From: Smallanthus sonchifolius
Lineage: Eukaryota > Streptophyta > Magnoliopsida > Asterales > Asteraceae
Length of the DNA: 64,000 nucleotides
NCBI GenBank assembly: GCA_023525975.1
Contig: CM042042.1
Coordinates: 4,471,501-4,535,500 of the forward strand
Reading direction: 5' to 3'
Part shown: positions 54,340 through 64,000 of the stretch, in pieces
How positions within the stretch are numbered: position 1 is the first letter of the stretch
Layout: each line of letters begins with the position of its first letter
The notes under the pieces: generated by a model
Database searches by the model: none
What the model was told of the DNA's origin: nothing
Seen by the model: only the letters and a program-made list of their open reading frames with translations
Program-made: the position numbers and the translations under genes

Positions 54340-54690
54340 AAACATATTTTTTAACTATATTTCTAAAAATTAACAATCTAATTCATACATAAATGCAAAA
54401 AATTAACATAAATAGTGAAGAGGCGGTGTCGTTTTCAAGTTTGAACTGATAAATTGACTTAAAGCTTATAATAATAAAGAGTCCACTACTTAAAACGTTT
54501 ATGATAAAAAAAAATCTATGTATATAGTTAATTCGAATTATTAGAGTCAAATTCGGGTTCGGGATATTAAATTCGAAAACGATTTGAATTCGAATTCCTT
54601 ATTCGAATTGAATCCTTATTCAAATCGAATAAACAAATATTCGAATTCACATTTTTTATTCGAATTTTGTTTGAATCGAATTATTAATAA
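54340..54690. mobile_element. Truncated copy of the 1725-2248 hAT miniature element
   Basis: Matches about 1885-2215 closely; the left end is lost. Ends near AATAAACACACATAGCTCTGTT. Confidence 0.65.
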
Positions 54691-54757
54691 ACACACATAG
54701 CTCTGTTAAGATTTGTTTGGTTTTGATTCTAAGACACACGCTATAAATTATAGCCAA

Positions 54758-54905
54758 CTAGTTTTTTCTCCCGCACTACACGGCGGGAGTTTGGTAGTTA
54801 TCGGTTCGGCTCGTCGACGGTGATAAAACTTACGTTGAAACACATACTCGCTATAGCTTACGATGCAAAAAAAACTTGGATCGTTGACAAAGTAATAAAT
54901 TATAG
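54758..54905 (-). mobile_element. Helitron-like 3' end, copy 2
   Basis: CTAG at 54758-54761 preceded, in minus sense, by a run of A and a perfect 7-bp hairpin CTCCCGC/GCGGGAG. Counterpart of 2307-2770 but shortened: the body stops near 54895. Confidence 0.5.
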
Positions 54906-54966
54906 CCAACTGTATATATGAACGATTTTTTAGTTAAGCTTTGAATGTGATTGTGTTGTTTTTCAA

Positions 54967-55044
54967 GTGACTTATGACGTCCTTTTTTATAGGTGACTTA
55001 TGACGTCCTTTTTTATAGGTGACTTATGACGTCCTTTTTTATAG
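54967..55044. repeat. 26-bp unit expanded to three copies
   Basis: TGACTTATGACGTCC plus TTTTTTATAGG, three times in tandem; only one copy at 3119-3145. Confidence 0.9.
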
Positions 55045-55431
55045 GTTGTTGGAATTGGTCTGGTGAAACGTCGCAAAGTAATAAACATTGGGTTACGCCT
55101 AAAATAGTCGCATTTATAACAATATTTACATTTACGAGGAGACAAGAAAGAACATGTCCCTTGACCAAATTCACTAAAAAAACTAGCAAACGATTCATAC
55201 AATGACCAGAGTTGGATCATCATAGTAATGCACACGGCTCTGGACCGCCTTAACGGCCGCCACCCTTGCTGTATTTGCCGCCCTGTTAGCAGCTGCCATT
55301 GCCCTACTCAGCTTCTCATCCACATTCATTGAAGCCAATGCTTTGTCACCTAATCGTCTGGCTTCCTGGAAACCAACAATCAAAGATGATTTTAAACCGG
55401 TTATTGTCATATAAAAGAGGGGTGTTTGCAA

Positions 55432-55694
55432 TGTTGGAAATCAGCCCCAAGAATACAAACACATAATTTGATCTCTACCAAGATCGACTCTTTTTATTGA
55501 TAAAACTCAACTCATACTTTACAATTAATCCCTAATCATCTATTTATAATAAACCGTATACTAATCCTAACACAACTCAAACTCAATTAAATATTCAAAT
55601 AAATAAACAAATTAACTTCTACTCTAATATGAACTCAACCAAACAATTAATAAATTAATATTAATAATCATTATTAATCAAGATTAATCCTTCA
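55432..55694. mobile_element. 263-bp solo LTR in MORN intron 2 (copy E)
   Basis: Same insertion and length as in copies A and C; right flank TGGCA, left flank TGCAA. Confidence 0.8.
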
Positions 55695-56001
55695 TGGCAT
55701 TGCATTTGTTTAAGGTGATTATCTGATTATGGTGTCTGCATGTCACATATAGCTTCTAGCGTTTGGGTATAATGTGGATTGATGCTTTGAACAACAACGC
55801 AAAACACACCCATTCAATTTAGGAAGGATAATGAGATACATATGAAATTACCTTAACCGCTTTAAGAACTTTGGCATGAGAAATCGACATATGATAATGT
55901 GGATTGATGCTAAGAGAACCATCTTCCCAGTGACCCGATTGAGTGTTGCCATTTCTAAATGTATACAAACCGAACCCATGTCTTTTTCCTTCATGCCAAC
56001 T

Positions 56002-56163
56002 TCCTGAGGATTCGAATGCCCTACACGAGTCGAAAATAAAGGCCCATATATATATAATTTTTTAAAGCATCGAAAATTTTATATATATTATTTTTTTTTT
56101 GCCTCTCGAAATGTTAGGCCCACTACGGTCGTGTTGCCCGCAGGCCCAATAGGCTGGCCCTGC
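56002..56163. mobile_element. Inserted remnant in MORN exon 2 (copy E)
   Basis: Counterpart of 35423-35584, with the same junctions. Confidence 0.55.
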
Positions 56164-56469
56164 CTCGTACCTTTGTGAAGTTGTATGCACCAAAACCATG
56201 CATTTTATCGGCAAAATATTCGCCAGCATACATGTCACCATTTCTGCATCACCAAGTCGCACATAAGCTCCAATCTCATAAGCCTTAGATCATAAAACTT
56301 GAAACATAATCAAACTCATATACCTAGATGCTAAAATTAAACACTTTACAAATCTTGGTGATGATTATTTGAACCATCATAGTTGGTATCTTGTTTCAGA
56401 ATGTTCTTTTTGTGTAATAATAACATTGTTTGTGCACAAATTATGAGAAAGAAATTGCAGAAAAAGAAA

Positions 56470-56890
56470 AAAGAACTTTTGATTTAGTGGCATTTTGGTC
56501 GAACCAGACAATGATCTTGAACACAGTTCTTGGCCTTTCTCCAAAATCTTTGATAGATATGTTAATGGATTCAAGTGTAACAAAATGTGAACAACAAAGA
56601 ATCCAGATAGCGCATGGAAACATGATCTGTTATTAAAATGGTTGTGATCGTAAATTAGCACATTAATTATTCATTAAAATGTTTAACATAGCAGAAAACA
56701 GTGTTACCAACAACATCTGGTTTGATGGTTGAGATGGACACTTTTGTGGGTCTTGGACAGCTGCTTAGAAGACAACACTTTTTAGACATTGAATTCAATA
56801 AACATTTAGTTGAGCCTAAAATAGATTGCATTTACAACCATATTTACATTTGTAATGTGATATAGGGGGATATTTATCATTGCATTTTTA
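56470..56890. repeat. Repeated block zeta, copy 3 (5'-truncated)
   Basis: Joins MORN intron 1 at about 56470, losing the first part of the block, and then follows the other copies. Confidence 0.6.
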
Positions 56891-56895
56891 AGGTG

Positions 56896-57829
56896 ATTAT
56901 GACGTTTTCATGTCACATATAGTTTCTAGGTTTTGGTATAGTTGGACTGATATCGCACTCAACATCATAAATATCACCACGTTGTAAACCTTCAACAACC
57001 CAGCCCCAGGTCGGTTTGTTGAGCCAATTAACCTAACAATTGGTGTGCGTGGAAGTCTGTAGTTTCTAGGTATACAACAAGAAAATATTATATAATCGAA
57101 TCCATGAGTTAAATGCATTTTTTGCGTAACCTTCACGGAACGGATGGTGGGATTTGTTTTGAAGATTTGTATGATTTTCATATTAGACCCTTGCTTTCAA
57201 ATATGTTGCATTAGTTTTAGGGTGCATTTTAATATTAAATTCAAACTAAAAGGGCTAGTGTGCAACTTTAATTAAAAAAAGCAAATTACATGAAATCATA
57301 CCAATCTAAAATCTTTAAAACAAATCCACCATGTAAATAATATCTCCACTTTCAACTATATTATTTAATAAATAACTCCACTTTCAAATATGTTGCATTA
57401 GTTTTAGGGTGCATTAAAATTGCCAAACTATCAAACGACTGATTTTTTATTATCACTATTTTAAAGAGCATATTCAAATAGTAATTCCTAGATCCCGATT
57501 ATGTGATTGAACCATGAAAGTCATGAACCCTATCCATCCATTTTAGCTTACTTTGTGAATCCTATACATTGTGGTCGTGTGATTTAACCATAGTGTCTTT
57601 TTTATTTAGTCTACTGACTTCTAAGTCTTTGAAAACTTGAGGTTACGAGCATACAGTTTTGATCCTAAGACACACGCTATAACTTATAGCCTCTAAGTTA
57701 AGTTACAGTTTCCTATATTATAATCGTATGAATGGTATATTAATTTATGATTTGTATTCACGCATGCTTAGGGTGGTATGTTTTACATCTAAAATATCAT
57801 TTTGTTATATAATATTTTGTTGTTGCTAG
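56896..57829. repeat. Variant foldback left arm with deletion, and duplicated flank
   Basis: Minus MORN piece at about 56960-57030; the plus piece is cut after TATACAACAA (57080) by a deletion that joins outer arm sequence. 57430-57800 parallels 32240-32600. Confidence 0.6.
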
Positions 57830-58396
57830 TGTCACATCTTTTTAATTATCTTTTTATCAAGTTAGTTTGAAATTGATTTTATCAAAAACTGTATTTACCT
57901 CAAGATTCGGTTATATAATATTTTGTTGTTGTTACCATATTGATTTTCCTCAAGATTCGGTTATATAATATTTGACCTTACGAGTCTTTAGCAAATCTTA
58001 TAATTTTGAATTTTGATTTAGTTCTAATAATCATCATATCACCTAAATAAATGAGGTACAATTAGGATTATTTATGAAGCTACAAATAATCTACTTCTGC
58101 TCTTTGAAGTGGTGATAATAAAGAAAGTGAGTCATACGATTGTTTGACAAATTAATTTGATATGAAAATCACCCTGACATCTCTATTGATGTATACCTAC
58201 AAACTACAGGCTTCCCGCTATTTGTTGCAAATCAAATACACGCACACCAATTGTCTGATTAAATTGCTCAATGAACCGACGTAGGGATGGGTTAGTGAAG
58301 GTTTACAACATGGTGATATCTATGAAGGTGAGTACGATATCAGTCTAACTATATCCAAACCTTATAAACTACTTGTGACATGAAAACGTCATAATT
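57830..58396. repeat. Foldback right arm with MORN exon 1 fragments
   Basis: Nearly the same as 36545-37080. MORN pieces at about 58160-58195 and 58290-58330. Confidence 0.7.
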
Positions 58397-59204
58397 ATAG
58401 GAACCGTTTATCAAAATATGTCCTATATAATAAACAAGTAAAAATTGGGACACTTGTCACTCTATGATTCCTCCTCAGGCTAAACCATTTATTTATTTAG
58501 ACATTACACGCAGATCTTTTATGACCTGTTTTCCTTTAAGAAGAAACCCTAATTTTTCAACTTCATTCGCACTCCTCAACCCTTTCCTCTCCCATTCCTC
58601 CTCAGGCTAAACCATTTATTTATTTAGACATTACACTCTATGATTTAATCTAACCCTAAAACATAAGAAAACAATCGCCGTTCATTCTGTGAAATTCTTT
58701 GTTATTCAAGATGCGCAGATGAACATACCGTGAAGAACAATCGGAACGTAGATTGGCATTGCAGATGAAGAGATTGGGAATCGTTTGTGTTCTTTTCTTG
58801 AGCCGTAAACTATCATCATTATCTACATTCTTACGTGCGATCGGAGCCCTAAAACAGGTTTGTGTAATCGCTACCATATCTATTCCGTTCTTTACAATAT
58901 GTTACGAAGATAAATATATCAGATTATAGGTGTTAAATGGAGCTATGTATTGAACTATGGCAGGTATAAAGCATGCACGTAGGTGGTTTATTTATTAGGT
59001 ATAACAAACACAATTAATCTTCAATGCTATGTTATTGTCATACTGTTGCTTAGTAACCAATTTAGTGAACCATTAGCTAACTTTTCACACTTACCAGTTC
59101 GACTAATTACCATAAAATAGAACCTTTTTATACCCATTCCTGTTTCATTAATGCATCTATTCTCTTTATGTTCTTCATACTTCTAATCAATTCTAATTTA
59201 ATTC

Positions 59205-59857
59205 AGGGAAAAATATGAAAATGGACATTTGACTAAGAAAATATTTAAAAATGGACATCCTTATTTAGCCTACTGTTTCATGGACATTAGTCATGACAGC
59301 CGATTAAAGACGGCTAAGCTAGCCGGCTAAAATTTGTATGTCAAAATTCCATTTGTCAGGGTACGAACCAATAATACGGCGACACGAGGCAGGCTTAGCC
59401 GTCTAAATAAACAGTTATAGCCGTCTATTAGACGGCTTAGCCCCGAAAACATTTTTTGAAAATTTTCGGAGGCTTAGCCTTAGCCGTCTAATAGACGGCT
59501 ATAACTGTTTATTTAGATGGATAAATGCATTAGACGGCTAAAACTGTTTATTTAGAATGCTAAAACTGTTTATTTAGACGGCTATAAATGTTTATTTAGA
59601 CGGCTATAACTGTTTATTTAGACGGCTAAATGCATTAAACGGCTAAAACTATTTATTTAAATGGCTAAGCCTGCCACGTGTCACATGCTTATTGGCTCGT
59701 ACTCTGACAAATGGAATGTTGGCACGGAAATTTTAGCCGGCTAGCTTAGCCGTCTTTAGCCTTTTCGCAAGAAAAATGTCCATGAAATAATAGGCTAAAT
59801 AAGGATGTCCATTTTTAAGTATTTCTTTGTCAAATGTCCATTTTCGTATTTTTCCCT
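59205..59857. mobile_element. Miniature element with long inverted ends (653 bp)
   Basis: The two ends are inverted copies over about 90 bp with gaps (AGGGAAAAATATGAAAATGG on the left, AGGGAAAAATACGAAAATGG from the right). Interior repeats of AGACGGCTA and CTGTTTATTT. The other alpha blocks are uninterrupted here (about 37890 and 42545). The target duplication is not clean (AT-rich flanks). Confidence 0.8.
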
Positions 59858-60620
59858 TTATTTAACACCAAGTCAAAATAATCTTCATAAGCTATTTTTT
59901 TTACTTTAAGTATATTTGGTTTATTTGTACATTTGCATGTTTGATTTGGAACCTATGCTTATGCATGCAAAAATGGTTGAATTGTTACTATTTGCTTTAG
60001 ATAAAAACAAAACTAACTAATTTTGTTTTTGTTAATGCAGATCTGTTGACCAAAGATTACAACTATGACTACATGTTTGTTTTATATGTTGCTGGATAGG
60101 GGTTAATAATCCGATTGTCACAATGCATCCAATGGCTTAGGTTTTAATATATATTGTAAGTTATTTGATTGATCTTTCACCAATTTACAAAGAAATAAGA
60201 TCAAGTGGGTGTATTCATGATTTGAATAGAGTATGGGAGCAAGTCATTTTTTGTATGAGATTAAAATTACTGCAAGAAAAAAAATAGTCTTTAAGCGTTT
60301 CAACCTATTTAAATCGATCCCATTTTAGGGTTTTTTTATTTAAATTTGACACATTTTATATAAAGCACATATCATATCGACTCATATATAAGTGAAGGGG
60401 TTGAACTTGCTACCTCGGTGTTTATATATTAAAGATCCATTTTTATTTTCATTTTTTACTTATTTTTTTATGAGATTTGTTTTCTTGAATTAACATTTTG
60501 TTAATACAGGTATGGGTCAACAAAATATGGTCTTAGGCTGCTTCAATCTTCATTATTAAAAGAGTGCAGAAAAATCCTCGGTTATTAATAGCAATGAAGA
60601 AGAATTACAAAGGTTAAAAG

Positions 60621-61225
60621 TAGGGTTGTAAACGAACCGAACGAAGCCTTGTTCGTGTTCGTTCGTTAAGCATTTAACTTGTACATGAACGCTTCACGAA
60701 CACTAACCGAACGAAATTTCATGTCCATGTTCGTTCATTAAGGAAATGGATTTGTTCACGAACGGAACCGAACGAAGGTTAGTTTGAGACTTTTGATGTC
60801 AACCCTAATATCTTTCGAAATAAACGCTTAATAAGATCATTTTAATATCAAGTTTTGTACTTGTATCGTACTTTACTTAGTTAACTTTAGAGTAAAAAAT
60901 AATAAAAAAATTAAAGAATATATAAAGTTTAGATAATATAAAAAAATATTTAATGAGCAACATATACAAACGACACATGAACGGACACGAATGTAAACGA
61001 ACATAAGCGAACGAATGTTAATAAAAAAACATTCATGAACATGTTACCGAATGTTCACGAACACAATTGAATGAACGAGATCTCTGTTCATCTTCGTTCA
61101 TTTAGTTAATCGGACGGAATTCCTTGTTCATGTTCGTTCATTTATTAAATGAACGAACATAAACGAACTTCCCGTCGAACGGTTCACGAACTGTTCGCTG
61201 AACGTTCAGTTCGTTTACAACCCTA
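60621..61225. mobile_element. hAT-type miniature element (605 bp), TSD GTTAAAAG, copy 3
   Basis: Best ends of the three: TAGGGTTGTAAACGAAC and its near-perfect inverse. Duplications at 60613-60620 and 61226-61233. Confidence 0.88.
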
Positions 61226-61354
61226 GTTAAAAGCATGCTTTTTAATCATCCTATTTTGATATAATATTTTGATATAATAGATAATGTTAAACTTAGTACA
61301 CTCTACAAAATATATATATCAATTTCATACAAAGTTTTTTTTTGTTAGCCACGT

Positions 61355-61825
61355 TAATGAGTGAAACGATACAGGAACTCGAAAACAGAGAATATCAACA
61401 TACTTTTGATTTATTGGCATTTTGGTCGAACCAGACAATGATCTTGAACACAGTTCTTGGCCTTTCTCCGAAATCTTTGATAGATATGTTAATGGATTCA
61501 AGTGTAACAAAATGTAAACAACAAAGAATCCAGATAGCGCATGGAAACATGATCTGTTATTAAAATGTCTGTGATCGTAAATTTGCACATTAATTATTCA
61601 TTAAAATGTTTAACATAGCAGAAAACAGTGTTACCAACAATACCTGGTTTGATGGTTGAGATGGACACTTTTGTGGGTCTTGGACAGCTGCTTAGAAGAC
61701 AACACTTTTTAGACATTGAATTCAATAAACATTTAGTTGAGCCTAAAATACTTTGCATTTTCAACCATATTTACATTTGTAATGTGATATAGGGGGATAT
61801 TTGTCATTGCATTTTTAAGGTGATT
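61355..61825. repeat. Repeated block zeta, copy 4
   Basis: Joined to the end of block alpha at GTTAGCCACGTTAATGAGTG. The plus-strand frame has the same 68 codons as copy 1. Confidence 0.6.
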
Positions 61826-62195
61826 ATGATGTTTTCATGTCACCAATAGTTTCTAGGTTTTGGTATAGTTGGACTGATATCGCACTCACCATCATAAATA
61901 TCACCATGTTGTAAACCTTCAACAACCCATCCCCAGGTCGGGTTGTTGAGCCAATTAACCAAACAATTGGTGTTCGTGTATTTGATTTGCAACAAATAAC
62001 CAGAAGTCTGTAGTGTCTAGGTATACAACAATGGTGATGTCTATGAGGGTGAGTTTCATATCAAATTAATTATCACTACTTCAAAGAGGAGAAGTAGATT
62101 ATATGTAAGCTTTCTAATTCTACCTCATTCATTTAGGTGATATAATGATTATTTTGTTTTGAAAGGTGGTGATATAATGATTATAAGAAGTAAAT
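61826..62195. repeat. Variant foldback left arm, copy 4
   Basis: MORN pieces at about 61885-61965 and 62020-62060; the arm continues beyond the TRIM-like element at 63300-63399. Confidence 0.7.
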
Positions 62196-62477
62196 TGTTA
62201 CGTACCCTTTCTGTTTCTCTTTAATTAATTACGAGTTAATTGTATTTATGGGTTAGTAATATGTTGAGTCAAATAGTTAGTGGAGTTATGAGGAGGAGTT
62301 TCCATGTCAGTAGGTGTTGTTATTTCTCAATTTATTCCTTGTAAGGCTATTTAAGAGTCACTATTATTATTATTATTATATGAATGGAATATGAATTAAT
62401 CTAAATTCTCTCTAAAATTCTTCTTGGTTTCTTTCTTTTTTCTTTGGCCAACGATTAAACCGTTGGAACCACATTAC

Positions 62478-62490
62478 TGGTATCAGAGCG
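62478..62490 (+). promoter_or_regulatory. Primer binding site of TRIM-like element
   Basis: TGGTATCAGAGCG, complementary to the tRNA-iMet 3' end, just inside the left LTR. Confidence 0.88.
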
Positions 62491-62533
62491 GTCTTGATCA
62501 ACTCCTATAGACACTCAAGAATGGAACGAGTCG

Positions 62534-62956
62534 TTGGATCGAATCAAGTCAATGCTTGTTGAGATGATTGATCTTCTCAAGAACCGACCTCAGTTATCAC
62601 CACCCGCTCCGCCACCGCGACAACCCTTCTTAACCACCGCCTATTTCGCACCCACAACTGTCTCAAATCCGAACCCAAAGGTTGTTGTCAACACTTCTGG
62701 TTTGAACAAGAAAGCTTCACGTGGGGAACAAAATGTTCTTCTCTTCCATATTGCTAGCCATGAGGATTCCAAGAACATAATGGTCAATCATATTGTTCAA
62801 GAATTCCAAAAGGTGACCACCGTAGATGCCATTGCGATAAAAGCAACTGGGACAACGATGAATGGGGTAGCCGGAAACCCCGAATGGCGGCCGTCGTGGC
62901 GTTCCGTTATTACCGGTTCAAATGCTACGGGAAGAATCGAGTGGCGACCTCCATGA
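62534..62956 (+). pseudogene. Gag-like frame in TRIM-like element
   Basis: About 140 codons (LDRIKSMLVEMIDLLKNRP, then a Pro-rich stretch, ending GRIEWRPP). The first in-frame Met is residue 10; an upstream ATG at 62521 is in another frame and soon stops. The N-terminal helix followed by a Pro-rich linker recalls the start of some LTR gag proteins, but no gag domain or zinc knuckle is seen. Probably a leftover of a longer gag. Confidence 0.4.
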
Positions 62957-63399
62957 TACGTCACCAAGTGTTTTCTGGTTTCACCTCGAGGACAAGGTGA
63001 ACTCGAGCAGGATAGATTGTTACGTACCCTTTATGTTTCTCTTTAATTAATTAGGAGTTAATTGTATTTATGGGTTAGTAATATGTTGAGTCAAATAGTT
63101 AGTGAAGTCATGGGGAGGAGTTTCCATATTAGTAGGGGTAGTTATTTCTTAATTTATTCTTTGTAAGGCTATTTAAGAGTCACTAATATTATTATTATGA
63201 TATGAATGGAATATGAATTAATCTAAATTCTCTCTAAAATTCTTCTTGGCTTCTTTCTTTTTTGCTTTGGCCAACGATTAAACCGTTGGAACCACATCAG
63301 AAATCAAAATTATAAGATGTGTTAAAGGTTCGAAATTTAAAATATATTCAAATAAAGTGAATAATTTGAATTTTGGGTTATCGTACGCTATATAGAAGA

Positions 63400-63828
63400 C
63401 TAGTTTAGATCCCGTGTATACACACGGGATGAAAAATATCAATAAATAAAATTTTTAAATGTTTATGTGTTACATGTGTAAAAATGTATCATATACTAAG
63501 GATAGAAAACAAAATTCAAAATATGTAAAAACTAATATATAATTGGGTTTTGAAAATACATTAAATACTATTTAATGTAATTTGATTTTCATTTATTATT
63601 TGATTGAAAATTGAAAATAAAAGTTACGTAATTAGATTTCAAAGTTTTATAACGGATAATTTAAAATAAATATGTTTTAATAGTATAATTAATATTTTCT
63701 TTAAATATATATTATTGTTAAAAGATGGAGGTGCATTTAATAAGAGAGAGAGACGGGAAAAAATGATGAGAATGAATGTGGAGACGACACATGACATGAA
63801 AAAACCTTTATTTATTATATAGTATAGA
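63400..63828 (-). mobile_element. Complete compact Helitron (429 bp)
   Basis: In minus sense it starts TCTATACTATATAATAAA (63828 downward) and ends with hairpin ATCCCGTGT/ACACGGGAT, a short spacer AAA and CTAG (63403-63400). It sits between A and T, without duplication, all as expected for Helitrons. No Rep/helicase, so non-autonomous. The 5' end matches 48115. Confidence 0.88.
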
Positions 63829-64000
63829 TATAGATAGGTTAGAAACCCTATATATTATACAAGGTGAATAAATGCAGTGTTATATATACTCAGTAATGAA
63901 GATCTAATATTACATAGTTTTTTAATACAAATTTTAGAAACGTTATATAGTTATTTTTTAAAAAAAATTTATAAAAATAATGAAAGAAATGTTCAAATTA
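63829..64000. other. AT-rich end of window
   Basis: No gene or repeat that I can assign. Confidence 0.4.

Larger units (their letters stand above)
55195..56243 (-). pseudogene. MORN-repeat pseudogene, copy E
   Basis: Exon 3 at 55195-55375 with open frame and stop; exon 2 at 55852-56001 and 56164-56243, split by a 162-bp insertion; the second part also lacks a few bases (no TCCATT after ACCTTTG), which breaks the frame. Intron 2 has the solo LTR. Intron 1 sequence continues to about 56460 and then joins block zeta; exon 1 is absent. Confidence 0.82.
58420..61350 (+). repeat. Repeated block alpha, copy 3
   Basis: Counterpart of 37103-39420, with the extra 59205-59857 insertion and the hAT element at 60621-61225. 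The candidate small ORF at 58765 is open as in copy 1. Confidence 0.6.
62196..63299 (+). mobile_element. TRIM-like LTR retrotransposon (1104 bp)
   Basis: LTRs 62196-62476 and 63018-63299 start TGTTACGTACCC. Flanks TAAAT (62191-62195) and GAAAT (63300-63304) are a 5-bp duplication with one mismatch; the uninterrupted paralog reads AAGTAAATCAAAATT. A tRNA-iMet primer site follows the first LTR. The 541-bp interior has a gag-like frame only. Size and structure fit a terminal-repeat retrotransposon in miniature, or an internally deleted larger element. The LTRs differ at several places, so not very recent. Confidence 0.88.

Overview
This window is nuclear DNA of a flowering plant. It is AT-rich, has plant-type GT-AG introns, and is packed with LTR retrotransposons primed by initiator tRNA-Met, hAT-type miniature elements and Helitrons. 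The Tekay/Del chromovirus and the style of the repeats would fit a large-genome eudicot such as Asteraceae, but that is an impression, not something the sequence proves. I see no gene that is clearly intact and host-functional; nearly everything is transposon or pseudogene.

Layout. 1-3336: foldback-element fragments, a 524-bp hAT miniature element, a Helitron-like end, and the last 41 bases of a MORN-repeat pseudogene (copy A). 3337-23165: a non-autonomous LTR retrotransposon (2.8-kb LTRs, about 4.4-kb interior, one 187-residue ORF, minus orientation) inserted in exon 3 of copy A with a 5-bp target duplication. Inside its downstream LTR sits a young 9.8-kb Ty3/Gypsy Tekay/Del chromovirus (5378-15179, minus orientation, duplication TCGTA) with near-identical LTRs and a one-base frameshift between gag-pol and integrase. 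23166-28775: rest of copy A, a copia-type gag remnant, a SINE-like unit split by an hAT miniature element, and another hAT element. 28776-30378: the most complete MORN pseudogene (copy B). 30420-50760: a mosaic of repeated blocks, including MORN copy C, large foldback elements carrying MORN exon 1 fragments in opposed orientation, two copies of a spliced-looking captured unit, a second copia-gag remnant and several miniature elements. 50896-53266: an isolated LTR related to the Tekay LTR, on the plus strand. 53990-62195: more of the same blocks with MORN copy E and the third captured unit. 62196-63299: a 1.1-kb TRIM-like LTR element. 63400-63828: a compact 429-bp Helitron.

How it fits together. 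The MORN copies and shared insertions give a relative history: copies A, C and E share a 263-bp solo LTR in intron 2 and a disruption of exon 2, and B lacks both, so A, C and E descend from one already damaged ancestor. Later insertions can be polarised because empty paralogous sites lie in the same window. Two signals stand out. First, tandem arrays of short hairpins whose stems change in a compensatory way occur in three different LTR elements, one with cUUCGg tetraloops in the sense RNA. Second, long foldback elements carry MORN exon pieces facing each other, a natural layout for hairpin RNA against the parent gene family.
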